A stretch of 64,000 nucleotides of DNA from Bacteroidales bacterium (GCA_028709785.1 JAQUTK010000007.1:50469-114468), one strand, 5' to 3'. Shown: positions 18,096 through 28,283, numbered from the stretch's first letter. The notes: generated by a model from the letters alone, not told the origin. Numbers and translations: made by a program.

Positions 18096-20720
18096 ATGAA
18101 AAAAAATGCATTTACTCTGATTTTGGCTCTTGTTGCTTTCTTTGCCTCTTTCAATGCACTGAATGCGCAAACTGCAAAGTACTACAATTCACCCATTGAA
18201 AGTACAGCTGGCTCTCCTGAATGGTTTTTCATTATGAATATGGGCACAAGCAACAAAATTCTGGAGCTGAGTTCCGGTGGAACTGCAATCAATGCGGTAG
18301 CCACCCCTATTACCTCTAACAATGATCGTCAACTCTGGCGATTTGAAAAAAGTGGCAGTACGTACACAATTATCAACAAAGCTCAACCCGGAGCTATTAC
18401 TGTGAACGGTGCTGCAATGACCTGGAATGCAACAGCATCTACTGCATTTACTATTTCGGCAGTAGGCACAAACTGGGCCATTCAATCTGGCACACAGTAC
18501 TTTGATGCTACCGGAACTACTCTCGCCGGAGTGACCAGTACCACGGCTACTAGTGCACAATGGATCTTTGTCAAAGCTCCTGTCGCAAGTACAGCAGCTG
18601 ATCCGGTATGGATGCAACTGACCAGCCGAAGAACAGCGGCAGTAACTATTCCCGATCTGGAAAGTGGTGTTGTGAAATGGACATCTACAAGTAATATGGG
18701 CGATGAAAAGCAGCTTTGGCGTTTGCAGAAAGCGACTACCGGCTATAACTTGTATAACAAATCGGCTGCTACTTCACCCATTCTCTTAGGGACTGTACAC
18801 ACTGCCAGCAACCTGACTACTACTGCCGGAACCGCACTGGAAATTGTTGCTACCCCTCTAACAGATGGCTATTTCTTCTTTTATGTACCGGGTAGTAGCT
18901 ATAATCAGTTTGATTACAGTTCCAATCTGACATGCGGCATTTACACTTATGCTGATCAGATTAAGGTAAACGGCGGTTTTAAGCTGAAAATTGCAGATGA
19001 ATCAGCCCCGCTTGAGATCTCGGGCGTTTCTTTGAGCCAGGGAACAATGATGACCGGTATCGGCAATCGCGATGTCCCCGTTATTCGTATGGCAATAGAA
19101 GTAACAGGAATGGCCGGTTCGCTGCTGATGAGTAATCTGAAGATGAGAGCTACCGGAACAACAGATATCACAGATGTGACATCAATCAAAATTTATTATT
19201 CGGGTAAGAACGCAAAGCTTCATCGGGCTACAGCTACTCTTCTTGATTCTGTTGAGGCTTCTTCCTCTGCATTGACACTTACTTTTGACAAAACAGCCTC
19301 TCTTAAAACCGGTACGAACTACATCTGGATAGCCTACGATATTGCGGAAACAGCTGTTGAAGGTAACAAGGTAGATGCACGTATCACTGGTTATAACGTA
19401 AATAATACGGATATTACTCTTTCTACCGGTAGTACCGCAGCGACAACAACTATCTTCCTGAGTGCTGCCACACTTTTTGAACCGGGTGATGATGGTTCGA
19501 GATATTACCGTATCCCCGCCCTTATAACAGCAGCAGACAGTTCGCTGGTTGCAGTTTGCGACCGTCGTAATAACAACAATGCAGACCTACCGGGTGATAT
19601 TGATGTTGTTGTAAGACGCAGTACCGATAACGGTAAGACCTGGAGCCCACAGTTGAAGATTGCCGGTGAAGGTACTACGACCGGATATGGTGATCCTGCG
19701 CTACTTTTGGACAAGTTTTCAGGAAAGATTCACTGCTTCTTTGCAGCCAATCAGGGACTTTGGGCTTCTACTCCAACCGATCCAATCCGAATCTATCAGT
19801 CTGTCAGCTCCGATAATGGCATTACCTGGAGTACTCCGAAAGATATCACAGACATGATTTATGGAGCCAATGCACCTATTGCCGCAACAAAGACATGGAA
19901 AGCCGCATTTATAGGTTCCGGACATGCTCTGCAACTGCGCGACGGACGCATGATGTTTTCGATGGCTGTGCGCGAAACAGAGGCACAATCACTCAACAAC
20001 TACATCGCATACTCAGATGACTTTGGTGAAACATGGACTACTTCTACAAGCAAAGCCTGTAATGGTGGCGATGAATCCAAACTCGTAGAGCTGAGTGATG
20101 GAAGAGTCATGATCAGTGTGCGTCATGCACCAAACCGTTATGTAAACTATTCTTCTAATCGTGGAATTACCTGGGGTACTCAGTCTGTAAACAGTTATCT
20201 GGTGGATCCGGCTTGTAACGGGGAGATCCTTGAATACACCTCTACAAAAGACGGGCTGGACAAGAACCGTATCCTTCATTCTCTCTGTTATTCGACAACC
20301 CGTAGCAACCTTACCATTCTGATGAGTGAGGATAATGGAACTACATGGCCTGTAAAGAAAACATTGAACAGCCGCGGTTCAGCTTATTCTACCCTGGCAA
20401 TACTTCCCGACGGCTCTATCGGTTGCTACTTTGAAGATGATGCCACCGGCGATGGTTACAACATGCAGTTCGTAAGCTTCTCTCTGAGCTGGCTGACTGA
20501 TGGTGCTCAAAACTGGGATATAGTCACAGAGGAACCTGCTATTGAAACAAAAGCGGCTTCTATCTATTCCAAAGATGGAATGATCTATGTCGTGGGCGAT
20601 GATGCACCCTATACCATCACTTCAATTACCGGATTAGTTCTCGATCCATCTCAAAAGTTGGAACCTGGTATCTATATTGTCACCATTGGAGGTATTTCTA
20701 CAAAGGTGGAAGTGAAATAG
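18096..20720 (+). CDS. Secreted sialidase (GH33, BNR repeats) with T9SS C-terminal tail
   Basis: 874 residues from ATG 18096 (the upstream in-frame extension has no signal peptide). Signal peptide to about A-L-N-A-Q; then about 280 residues of ricin-like beta-trefoil character with Q-L-W-R repeated; then an N-terminal sialidase-associated domain; then the six-bladed sialidase domain. This starts with Y-R-I-P (F/Y-R-I-P box) and has five Asp-boxes, for example S-T-D-N-G-K-T-W and S-S-D-N-G-I-T-W. The last about 60 residues end G-I-Y-I-V-T-I-G-G with a basic finish, as in T9SS type A sorting domains. It cleaves terminal sialic acids, probably at the cell surface. Confidence 0.92.
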   Translation: MKKNAFTLILALVAFFASFNALNAQTAKYYNSPIESTAGSPEWFFIMNMGTSNKILELSSGGTAINAVATPITSNNDRQLWRFEKSGSTYTIINKAQPGAITVNGAAMTWNATASTAFTISAVGTNWAIQSGTQYFDATGTTLAGVTSTTATSAQWIFVKAPVASTAADPVWMQLTSRRTAAVTIPDLESGVVKWTSTSNMGDEKQLWRLQKATTGYNLYNKSAATSPILLGTVHTASNLTTTAGTALEIVATPLTDGYFFFYVPGSSYNQFDYSSNLTCGIYTYADQIKVNGGFKLKIADESAPLEISGVSLSQGTMMTGIGNRDVPVIRMAIEVTGMAGSLLMSNLKMRATGTTDITDVTSIKIYYSGKNAKLHRATATLLDSVEASSSALTLTFDKTASLKTGTNYIWIAYDIAETAVEGNKVDARITGYNVNNTDITLSTGSTAATTTIFLSAATLFEPGDDGSRYYRIPALITAADSSLVAVCDRRNNNNADLPGDIDVVVRRSTDNGKTWSPQLKIAGEGTTTGYGDPALLLDKFSGKIHCFFAANQGLWASTPTDPIRIYQSVSSDNGITWSTPKDITDMIYGANAPIAATKTWKAAFIGSGHALQLRDGRMMFSMAVRETEAQSLNNYIAYSDDFGETWTTSTSKACNGGDESKLVELSDGRVMISVRHAPNRYVNYSSNRGITWGTQSVNSYLVDPACNGEILEYTSTKDGLDKNRILHSLCYSTTRSNLTILMSEDNGTTWPVKKTLNSRGSAYSTLAILPDGSIGCYFEDDATGDGYNMQFVSFSLSWLTDGAQNWDIVTEEPAIETKAASIYSKDGMIYVVGDDAPYTITSITGLVLDPSQKLEPGIYIVTIGGISTKVEVK

Positions 20721-20731
20721 TAAAGGCATTG

Positions 20732-20776
20732 CCCGTTTATTTGTATCTTTGCGCCACAAAGAAACAAATAAACGGG
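20732..20776 (+). promoter_or_regulatory. Near-perfect palindrome spanning the hemW promoter
   Basis: The arms CCCGTTTATTTGT (20732-20744) and ACAAATAAACGGG (20764-20776) are perfect complements. After one A/A mismatch, TCTTTG (20746-20751) pairs with CAAAGA (20757-20762) around the loop CGCCA. The -7 element TATCTTTG (20744-20751) lies inside the left half, and the right arm ends directly before the hemW ATG. Read-through RNA from the sialidase gene would fold it fully; RNA started at the internal promoter would lack the left arm. Confidence 0.75.
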
Positions 20777-21907
20777 ATGGCCGGATTATATATACATATA
20801 CCTTTTTGTCTGAAGAGATGTGCTTATTGCGATTTCTTTTCCAATACAGATCTTTCACGCAGAAAAGAGGTGGTGGCAGCACTCAGTGAAGAGCTGAAGC
20901 TGCGAAGTAATTATCTGAGGGGTGCTCCTGTCGAAACAATCTATTTCGGCGGGGGCACTCCTTCTTTGTTAAAGGCTGAAGATTTCAGATTAATTTTCGA
21001 AACGATAGAGAACTCTTTCTTGCGTCGCAAGTATCAGGAGATTACGCTGGAAGCAAATCCTGATGATCTCCATCCCGACTTTCTGAAGATGCTTAGAGAA
21101 TTCTCGTTCAACCGGATCAGTATAGGAATCCAGAGTTTGCAGAACGACGAACTGAAGATGCTTAACCGACGCCATACAGCGGAACAAGCAATTGCTGCTG
21201 TTGAACAGTGCCGTGCCTGCGGACTGGACAACATAAGTATCGACCTTATGTATGGTCTGCCGGGGCAAACATTGGAGAGATGGGAAGATACGTTGCAACG
21301 GGCTATTCAACTTCAGGTGCCACATATCTCTGCCTACCATCTCACCTACGAGAAAGGCACCACTCTTTGGAAGCAAATGGAAAAAGGAGAAGTGATTCCG
21401 GTAACAGAAGAGACCAGTCTGGCCATGTTTCAAATGCTGATAGATCGGCTTGAAACAGCCGGTTATGAGCATTATGAGATCTCCAACTTTGCTTTGCCGG
21501 GCAAGGCTTCCCGACATAACTCTTCTTACTGGAGGGGTATCCCCTATCTGGGTGTTGGTCCCTCCGCTCATTCATTTGATATCGAATCGCGTCAATGGAA
21601 TGCCGCTTCGATCTCTCAATGGCTGGAAGGTATCAAGTCCGGAGAATGTACTTTTGAACGAGAGGAACTGGATGAAGAGACACGATATAATGAGATGATC
21701 ATGACCTCGCTGCGCACGTATTGGGGAGTATCACTCTATGCCGTCGAACGGGAATTTGGAATGAAATATCGTTCCTATTGTCTGGATAATGCTTCTGAAC
21801 ATCTGAAGCAGGGTACACTTTCCTTGCAGGGAGATCGTCTGAAGCTGACCCGTGAAGGAATTTTCATCTCCGACAGTATCCTCTCCGACCTGGTGTTTGT
21901 CCGGTAA
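20777..21907 (+). CDS. hemW: HemW-like radical SAM protein
   Basis: 376 residues from ATG 20777. The radical SAM cluster motif is at Cys11, Cys15 and Cys18 (C-L-K-R-C-A-Y-C-D-F-F), as in HemW and HemN, with F-G-G-G-T-P-S-L near residue 60. The length and absence of the HemN N-terminal extension favour HemW, a heme chaperone or heme-trafficking protein, over a true coproporphyrinogen dehydrogenase. It is cytoplasmic. The frame continues upstream to a TTG at 20729, but that lies before the promoter. It is followed after 49 bases by the T9SS plug gene. Confidence 0.92.
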   Translation: MAGLYIHIPFCLKRCAYCDFFSNTDLSRRKEVVAALSEELKLRSNYLRGAPVETIYFGGGTPSLLKAEDFRLIFETIENSFLRRKYQEITLEANPDDLHPDFLKMLREFSFNRISIGIQSLQNDELKMLNRRHTAEQAIAAVEQCRACGLDNISIDLMYGLPGQTLERWEDTLQRAIQLQVPHISAYHLTYEKGTTLWKQMEKGEVIPVTEETSLAMFQMLIDRLETAGYEHYEISNFALPGKASRHNSSYWRGIPYLGVGPSAHSFDIESRQWNAASISQWLEGIKSGECTFEREELDEETRYNEMIMTSLRTYWGVSLYAVEREFGMKYRSYCLDNASEHLKQGTLSLQGDRLKLTREGIFISDSILSDLVFVR

Positions 21908-21956
21908 TCCTTTGGCGCTTTCACAAAAAGCAGTTACATTCGCAAAAAAGTTAAGT

Positions 21957-23222
21957 ATGTCACGCATCTTTGTCTTGTCAATCATATCTCTCCTGTTCTT
22001 TTGCACGTTCGCAAAAAGTGCGGAGACGTATCGCACGGAAGGGAAAATACCCGGAATACATACGCTTCTTGTTCGTCACTCGGAAGACTGGATGCGACCT
22101 CCCATTCTGATTGAAGGTCAGGAAGGGAAAATAGTCATTGGCTTTGACGAGTTTTCGCTTAACTATCGGGATGTCTATTATGAGGTGATCTATTGTGAAG
22201 CAGACTGGACACGCTCCCGCTTATCTTCGCTTGATTACATGGAAGGATTTAACAATATTCAGTTACGCAGCTATGGCACTTCGTTCAATACAAGGAGAGA
22301 TTACACACACTATTCGCTGACGCTACCCAATGAAGAACTCTCCTTTAAGTTATCAGGCAACTATGTCGTACGCTTTTATGATCATGATACCGATGAAGAA
22401 CTTGTCACCGCTTGCTTTTCAATTGCAGAAAATCAGGTATCCATATCGGGGTCGGTTGAGATCGATACCGATTCTGGTTTCCGAAAAGACTATCAACAAG
22501 TAGCATTCTCTATCAATTATCCGAAATATAACATCAACAATCCGCAGACTGAAGTCAAAGTCTTCATACAACAAAACAGAAGACCCGACACACAAGTGAC
22601 CGGATTTCAACCAACCTTTTTGCAAAGCAATAAGTTAGTCTATCAACACAAGAAAGAACTTATTTTTGAAGCTTCTAACGAGTATCGCCGTTTTGAAATG
22701 GTTACAACTCACAACACAGATATGGGTGTTGAAAAGATGGAGTATGTCGCTCCTTATTACCATATTGAGTTGCAACAACCGATCACCAACCGTCTTCTTT
22801 CCGGATACGTGTATAATCAGGATCTGAATGGCCGCTCTTTCATCCGGTACGACAACGCTGATAACAGTGATGTGGAAGCTGATTATTTTGTGGCTCACTT
22901 TCGGCTGCCTATGCAACAGGTTGCAGGCGGCGAGATGTATGTATCGGGAGAATTTACCAACAATCGTTTTACTGAATTCAACCGTATGACATACAATGAG
23001 TTATTACAGCAATATGAAGCCGTGATACCCATGAAACAGGGTGTGTACGATTATCAATATCTTTTTGTACCAAATGACGCTACCCGTGGCACAACAAAAT
23101 ACACGGAAGGTAATTATTACGAAACGGAAAACGAATACCTGATCATGGTCTATCACCGTCCGCTGGGCGGCCGTTACGACAAACTTATTGGATACAGTAT
23201 CCTGCAAAGTAACAGTAAATGA
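21957..23222 (+). CDS. Type IX secretion system plug protein (DUF5103 family)
   Basis: 421 residues from ATG 21957, with a signal peptide ending near F-A-K-S-A. The opening (Y-R-T-E-G-K-I-P-G-I-H-T) and the following beta-rich domains, with W-M-R-P-P-I-L, Y-Y-E-V-I-Y-C-E-A-D-W and later Y-V-Y-N-Q-D-L-N-G-R-S-F, match DUF5103, now assigned to the T9SS plug protein. The family is thought to close the periplasmic side of the SprA (Sov) translocon. It overlaps the next gene by ATGA. Its presence agrees with the T9SS-tailed cargo genes in this window. Confidence 0.82.
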   Translation: MSRIFVLSIISLLFFCTFAKSAETYRTEGKIPGIHTLLVRHSEDWMRPPILIEGQEGKIVIGFDEFSLNYRDVYYEVIYCEADWTRSRLSSLDYMEGFNNIQLRSYGTSFNTRRDYTHYSLTLPNEELSFKLSGNYVVRFYDHDTDEELVTACFSIAENQVSISGSVEIDTDSGFRKDYQQVAFSINYPKYNINNPQTEVKVFIQQNRRPDTQVTGFQPTFLQSNKLVYQHKKELIFEASNEYRRFEMVTTHNTDMGVEKMEYVAPYYHIELQQPITNRLLSGYVYNQDLNGRSFIRYDNADNSDVEADYFVAHFRLPMQQVAGGEMYVSGEFTNNRFTEFNRMTYNELLQQYEAVIPMKQGVYDYQYLFVPNDATRGTTKYTEGNYYETENEYLIMVYHRPLGGRYDKLIGYSILQSNSK

Positions 23223-25060
23223 AAGAATATACTTGGAATGACTGGCTGCCGACTACTAAAAAAGAGGTGGAAGCCAGAGGTTGGGACTATGTGGATGTGA
23301 TACTCTTTTCGGGTGACGCATACATTGATCATCCCTCGTTTGGTGCGGCTGTGATCGGTCGCGTGCTCGAGTCAGAGGGACTTCGTGTGGCAATTGTTCC
23401 TCAACCAAACTGGCGCGACGATCTGCGTGACTTTAAGAAACTGGGCGCTCCACGTCTTTTCTTTGCAATTTCAGCTGGAGCGATGGACTCTATGATCAAT
23501 CATTACACAGCCAATAAACGGTTGCGCTCAGATGATGCCTATACTCCTGACGGGCGTGCAGGTATGCGTCCCGATCGTGCCACTATCGTGTATTCAAAGA
23601 TTCTCAAGGAACTTTATCCCGATATTCCTGTCGTTATCGGAGGCATTGAAGCTTCTTTACGGCGTGTCACACATTACGATTACTGGGAAGACTGTTTGCA
23701 TCCTTCCATTCTGATGGATAGCAAGGCCGATCTGCTTATTTATGGCATGGGCGAAAACCCTTTGCGCGATATGGTTCGACAGATGAAAAACGGAGCTTCA
23801 GTCAAGTCACTTCGGGATATTCCCCAAACGGCTTATCTTGCACCTGTTGCCAACTTTGAAGCTTCGGTTGACGATTGCGAGCTGGCTTCTCATGAGAGTT
23901 GTCTGCACAGCAAACTGGCTCAGGCGAAAAACTTTCGCTGCATCGAAGAAGAATCCAACTCGATTCATGCCAAACGTATTGTGCAGCAGTGTAGTGATCA
24001 AATGGTTGTAATCAATCCTCCCGGACCAGTCATGACAACCGCCGAACTGGATGCTTCTTTTGATCTTCCTTATACCCGCTTGCCCCATCCGAAATACAAA
24101 GGCAAGGTTATTCCTGCTTTTGAGATGATTAAGTTTTCTGTCAACCTCCATCGTGGTTGTTTCGGAGGATGTGCTTTTTGTACTATCTCTGCACATCAGG
24201 GAAAGTTCATTGTTTCCCGTTCGCAGGAGTCTGTGCTCCGTGAAGTGAAGGAGATCATTGAGCAACCAGACTTCAAAGGCTATCTAAGCGATCTGGGCGG
24301 ACCTTCGGCAAACATGTATCAGATGCATGGAAAGGATCTTACTATCTGTGAGAAATGCAAGAAACCATCTTGTCTGCATCCTGTCGTTTGTCCGAATCTC
24401 AAGACCGACCATCGTCCGTTATTAGCTGTTTATCATGCGGTAGATGCCTTGCCGGGTATCAAGAAGTCGTTTGTCGGCAGTGGTATCCGTTATGATCTGA
24501 TGCTTCATACGACGAAAGATGATGCACTGAATAAAGCTGCATCAGACTACACCTCCGAACTGATACGCAATCATGTCTCCGGAAGATTGAAGGTGGCTCC
24601 GGAACATACGTCAGAGAATGTCTTGAAACTGATGCGGAAACCTTCTTTCAAACAGTTTCAGGAGTTCAAACAGAAATTTGAGCTGTACAATAAGGTTGCC
24701 GGACTGAAGCAACAGCTGATCCCCTACTTCATCTCTTCTCACCCAGGTTGTCAGGAAGCAGATATGGCCGAACTGGCCGTGGAGACAAAAGAACTTGACT
24801 TCAAGTTAGAACAGGTGCAGGATTTCACTCCTACACCACTCACTTTAGCCTCTGAAATATATTACACTGGAATTCATCCCTACACTTTGGAGAAAGTATA
24901 TACTGCTCGTACAAAAGAAGAAAAGCTCGCGCAACGACAGTATTTCTTCTGGTACCTTCCCGAAAACAGACGGCAAATCGGTATGGCGCTCCGCCGCATC
25001 GGACGAGTTGATCTGGAACAGAAACTCTATCCGGCTCCCAACTTCAGAAAAAATCGATAA
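23219..25060 (+). CDS. ygiQ: YgiQ family radical SAM protein
   Basis: 613 residues. The radical SAM cluster is at Cys314, Cys318 and Cys321 (R-G-C-F-G-G-C-A-F-C). The N-terminal part has S-G-D-A-Y-I-D-H-P-S-F-G, which is typical of YgiQ and resembles the start of B12-binding domains. A second Cys group (C-E-K-C-K-K-P-S-C) lies about 60 residues further on, as in other YgiQ proteins. The biochemical function of YgiQ is not established. It starts inside the plug gene's stop codon (ATGA overlap), so the two are translationally coupled. It is followed by a terminator. Confidence 0.92.
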   Translation: MKEYTWNDWLPTTKKEVEARGWDYVDVILFSGDAYIDHPSFGAAVIGRVLESEGLRVAIVPQPNWRDDLRDFKKLGAPRLFFAISAGAMDSMINHYTANKRLRSDDAYTPDGRAGMRPDRATIVYSKILKELYPDIPVVIGGIEASLRRVTHYDYWEDCLHPSILMDSKADLLIYGMGENPLRDMVRQMKNGASVKSLRDIPQTAYLAPVANFEASVDDCELASHESCLHSKLAQAKNFRCIEEESNSIHAKRIVQQCSDQMVVINPPGPVMTTAELDASFDLPYTRLPHPKYKGKVIPAFEMIKFSVNLHRGCFGGCAFCTISAHQGKFIVSRSQESVLREVKEIIEQPDFKGYLSDLGGPSANMYQMHGKDLTICEKCKKPSCLHPVVCPNLKTDHRPLLAVYHAVDALPGIKKSFVGSGIRYDLMLHTTKDDALNKAASDYTSELIRNHVSGRLKVAPEHTSENVLKLMRKPSFKQFQEFKQKFELYNKVAGLKQQLIPYFISSHPGCQEADMAELAVETKELDFKLEQVQDFTPTPLTLASEIYYTGIHPYTLEKVYTARTKEEKLAQRQYFFWYLPENRRQIGMALRRIGRVDLEQKLYPAPNFRKNR

Positions 25061-25086
25061 TCCTTCTTCACAAGTATAGAAAACAG

Positions 25087-25119
25087 AAAAGGCAGCTCCC
25101 GTTAAGTGAACTGCCTTTT
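25087..25119. terminator. Terminator between ygiQ and the pyrophosphatase gene
   Basis: AAAAGGCAG (25087-25095) pairs with CTGCCTTTT (25111-25119). The A/T-rich ends suit both strands, and it separates convergent genes. Confidence 0.85.
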
Positions 25120-25139
25120 GTCTGTGAGGATATTAGTTC

Positions 25140-27344
25140 TTAGAACAAACTATATGTAAGTGTTAATCCGGCCATTACAATTGCAACCATACTCATCAAT
25201 TTGATAAGTATGTTCAAACTGGGACCAGATGTATCTTTGAAAGGATCACCAACGGTATCACCGACAACAGTTGCTTTATGTACGTCACTTCCTTTGCCAC
25301 CAAAGTTACCTTCTTCCACATATTTCTTTGCATTATCCCATGCACCGCCTGCATTGGCCATAAAGATTGCCAGAACGAAACCAGAACTTAAACCACCAAT
25401 CAACAAACCAAGGACTCCGGGGACGCCAAAGATGAGTCCGGTGCCAATAGGTGCAATGATAGCAATCGCGGAAGGAAGAACCATTTCTCTCTGGGCTCCT
25501 CTGGTGGAAATCTCCACACAACGTTCGTAATCAGGTTCAGTCTCACCTGTAAGGATACCTTTGATCTCTCTAAATTGGCGGCGAACTTCATCCACCATAT
25601 GCCCTGCTGCACGTCCAACAGCATTCATGGTCAGACCGCAGAAAAGAAACGCCATCATCGATCCGATGAACATACCTGATAGCACCAATGGATTGATCAG
25701 TGAAACATTGTAATGATTCATGAAGTCAACAATTGTTGCTTTTTGCAAACTAATTGTCTGGCCATCACCAAGATCAAGAACAGTCTCACCCATTCGGATC
25801 AAATTAGAACGGATCTCTTCAACATACGATGCTAACAAAGCTAATCCCGTCAATGCTGCCGAACCAATTGCAAACCCTTTACCCGTTGCAGCAGTTGTAT
25901 TTCCCAGTGAGTCCAATGCATCTGTACGTTTGCGTACTTCTGGTCCTAGCTTTGCCATCTCTGCATTTCCTCCTGCATTATCAGCGATTGGACCATAAGC
26001 ATCTGTTGCCAATGTGATTCCAAGTGTTGAAAGCATCCCGACAGCAGCAATACCTATTCCATAAAGCCCCATACTTACGTTAGCAAAATCAAAGTTTGAA
26101 GCAAACAAGAAAGAGAGTACAATACCAGTTACAACAGAGATAACGGGGATGCAGGTTGACAACATTCCCAATCCAATACCTGAAATAATTACGGTAGCCG
26201 GTCCGGTTTGTCCTGCAGCACTCAGACGTTGAGTAGGCTTATAAGACTGAGAGGTATAATATTCCGTAGAACGGCCAATTACTATACCTATTAATAATCC
26301 GATAACAACAGCGCAGGAAATATTAAACCAGTTTTCAAGTCCCAGGAAATATAAAATACCAAAAGTTGCAAATACAATTAATACCGAACTGAGGTTGGTA
26401 CCCATCGAAAGTGCATTGAGCAATTGTTTAATACCTGCATTCTCTTTTGTGCGAACTGAAAAGATACCAATGATAGAAAGTAAAATTCCGACAGCGGCAA
26501 TAAGCATTGGAGCAATAACTGCCTTGTATTGCATGGCAGTATCTCCTGAACTGATATATGCGGCAGCACCCAATGCAGCTGTTGCCAAAATAGACCCACA
26601 ATATGACTCGTATAAATCGGCACCCATACCGGCTACATCACCCACATTATCACCCACGTTATCAGCAATGGTTGCTGGATTACGAGGATCATCTTCCGGA
26701 ATACCGGCTTCCACCTTACCTACAAGGTCGGCTCCGACATCAGCAGCTTTTGTATATATACCACCGCCGACACGGGCAAAAAGAGCCTGTGTACTTGCTC
26801 CCATACCAAAGGTAAGCATGGTCGTTGTAATGATACATAGTTTATGAGCAGGCATCATTGCATCTTCCGGAATAAAATAATTTAAAATCAGATACCAGAA
26901 TGAGATATCCAACAAACCGAGACCAACAACGACCAAACCCATAACAGCACCACTACGGAAAGCAACACGCAGACCTTTATTCAAAGATGTGCGGGCGGCA
27001 TTTGCAGTACGTGCTGATGCATACGTCGCAGTTTTCATACCCAGAAAACCTGAAAGACCGGAGAAGAATCCACCTGTAAGGAAAGCCATGGGAACCCATT
27101 CATTTTGAATCTTTAGAACATAAGCCATGAAAGCGAAAATTAAAGCAAGGATAACGAATACAATCGCAACAACTTTATATTGTTGTCTAAGATAGGACAT
27201 AGCCCCTTTGCGCACAGCTGCTGCAATTTTTGCCATTAGTGGAGTACCTTCATTCTCTTTCATCATCTGATTGAAAAAGTACCATGCAAAAAATAGAGCC
27301 AGGCACGAAGCGGCAGGAATCAGCCAAAAAACATAGTTTTCCAT
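25140..27344 (-). CDS. hppA: Membrane-bound ion-translocating pyrophosphatase
   Basis: 734 residues, many membrane helices. Conserved pyrophosphate and Mg-binding motifs: [20 protein letters not shown], and near the C-terminus [11 protein letters not shown]. In the helix that decides potassium dependence it has [10 protein letters not shown] with Ala, not Lys, at the diagnostic place, which points to the K+-dependent class. That class pumps Na+, or Na+ plus H+ as reported for Bacteroides; which ion is moved here is inference. It couples pyrophosphate hydrolysis to an ion gradient. It has its own -33/-7 promoter. Confidence 0.95.
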   Translation of the reverse strand: MENYVFWLIPAASCLALFFAWYFFNQMMKENEGTPLMAKIAAAVRKGAMSYLRQQYKVVAIVFVILALIFAFMAYVLKIQNEWVPMAFLTGGFFSGLSGFLGMKTATYASARTANAARTSLNKGLRVAFRSGAVMGLVVVGLGLLDISFWYLILNYFIPEDAMMPAHKLCIITTTMLTFGMGASTQALFARVGGGIYTKAADVGADLVGKVEAGIPEDDPRNPATIADNVGDNVGDVAGMGADLYESYCGSILATAALGAAAYISSGDTAMQYKAVIAPMLIAAVGILLSIIGIFSVRTKENAGIKQLLNALSMGTNLSSVLIVFATFGILYFLGLENWFNISCAVVIGLLIGIVIGRSTEYYTSQSYKPTQRLSAAGQTGPATVIISGIGLGMLSTCIPVISVVTGIVLSFLFASNFDFANVSMGLYGIGIAAVGMLSTLGITLATDAYGPIADNAGGNAEMAKLGPEVRKRTDALDSLGNTTAATGKGFAIGSAALTGLALLASYVEEIRSNLIRMGETVLDLGDGQTISLQKATIVDFMNHYNVSLINPLVLSGMFIGSMMAFLFCGLTMNAVGRAAGHMVDEVRRQFREIKGILTGETEPDYERCVEISTRGAQREMVLPSAIAIIAPIGTGLIFGVPGVLGLLIGGLSSGFVLAIFMANAGGAWDNAKKYVEEGNFGGKGSDVHKATVVGDTVGDPFKDTSGPSLNILIKLMSMVAIVMAGLTLTYSLF

Positions 27345-27372
27345 ATTAAGTGAATTAAATTTATTAGACGGT

Positions 27373-27403
27373 CAAAAGTACTTATTTATCATGATAACGC
27401 AAA
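27373..27403 (-). promoter_or_regulatory. Promoter of the pyrophosphatase gene
   Basis: On the minus strand, TTTG (27403-27400), 19 bases, TACTTTTG (27380-27373): a full -33/-7 match, about 29 bases upstream of the ATG. Confidence 0.7.
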
Positions 27404-27742
27404 CATTTTTATCGAATTGGAATTATTTTAACATACAGAAGTCTCATATTGTCATTTTAGACCTATATTTTCGTACCTTCGGTTATTCCATTTCTGCGGG
27501 TTTTCATGGAGCAGTTGATTCCTGCATTGTTCTGTTTTAGTAGAATATAATCACAACTATTTGTAAAAACCTCTCTTTACATATCTGGAATGCCTTTTTA
27601 ACGCGAAAGTAAATAAAGTATAATGGCTCCAAGCTATAGCTTTTATTAACAATTGATTGGTGCTGCATTCAAATTATGCATGTATCTTTGGCAACTGATT
27701 GATCAATCGTATTCGTCGAATGTTTTCCTAATTTTCAAATTA
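27404..27742. other. Intergenic region upstream of the small secreted protein gene
   Basis: AT-rich and without a credible gene. It contains TATCTTTG at 27683-27690 on the plus strand, about 52 bases before the ATG at 27743; a TTG lies 23 bases further upstream, a little too far for a standard -33 element. I see nothing else. Confidence 0.55.
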
Positions 27743-28003
27743 ATGAGACTAAAAGTTTTTTTTGTAAGCTTGGCTATTCTTGGTTCTTTTGGTTACCTAA
27801 AAGCAGAAGGAGAAAAATGTGATAGCGTGAAGGTGAAAAAATGCAGAGTTGAGAGTAAATCCGATTCTTGTGCCAGCCAGACAACAGAGAAAATGGATAA
27901 AATCATCGAAGAAAAGAGAGATGAGTCCGCTAGTGAAAAGAGAGATTCGACTAAAACAAATTCAAAGATAAAAAATAGCAACAAAAAGGTTGTAGTATTA
28001 TAA
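27743..28003 (+). CDS. Small secreted Lys/Glu/Ser-rich protein
   Basis: 86 residues from ATG 27743; the frame is open upstream, but only this ATG gives a signal peptide (L-K-V-F-F-V-S-L-A-I-L-G). The mature part has several cysteines (K-C-D-S-V, K-K-C-R-V, S-C-A-S) and then a low-complexity run rich in Lys, Glu and Asp. I do not recognise a family. Length, promoter and a following terminator support it as a real gene. The role is unknown. Confidence 0.55.
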   Translation: MRLKVFFVSLAILGSFGYLKAEGEKCDSVKVKKCRVESKSDSCASQTTEKMDKIIEEKRDESASEKRDSTKTNSKIKNSNKKVVVL

Positions 28004-28024
28004 TAGTCATACTATAAATTAACA

Positions 28025-28054
28025 AGCCGGATAGTTTTATCCGGCTCGTTTTGT
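28025..28054 (+). terminator. Terminator of the small secreted protein gene
   Basis: AGCCGGATA (28025-28033) pairs with TATCCGGCT (28038-28046) around the loop GTTT, followed by CGTTTTGTTT. Confidence 0.9.
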
Positions 28055-28172
28055 TTATAATCAGAGGGTATGAACAGCGATCTCTTCAAATTAACATCCC
28101 CTTCTATTTGCATAAAGCATTTAGAAAGGGATATTTAAAAATCTGAATAACAATCAGTAAATACAAAAGGAA

Positions 28173-28283
28173 TTAGCTGCGTACTTTGCGTTTTGCTTCC
28201 TTTTCTGCTCGTTTCTCCTTCAGGGTTTTTGTAGGAGCTTTCTTTGTCGTTTTTTCTTTTCCCTGATCTTTGTCTTTTGACAT
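28173..28283 (-). CDS. Small highly basic protein, 36 residues
   Basis: ATG at 28283 to TAA at 28173-28175. The peptide is very rich in Lys with Glu, Arg and Thr (T-K-K-A-P-T-K-T-L-K-E-K-R-A-E-K), of the kind of small lysine-rich proteins seen in Bacteroidetes genomes. An overlapping 62-codon frame (28135-28323) is open in another phase but lacks this character. It might bind nucleic acid or ribosomes, which is inference from charge only. No -7 element was found upstream. Confidence 0.5.
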   Translation of the reverse strand: MSKDKDQGKEKTTKKAPTKTLKEKRAEKEAKRKVRS

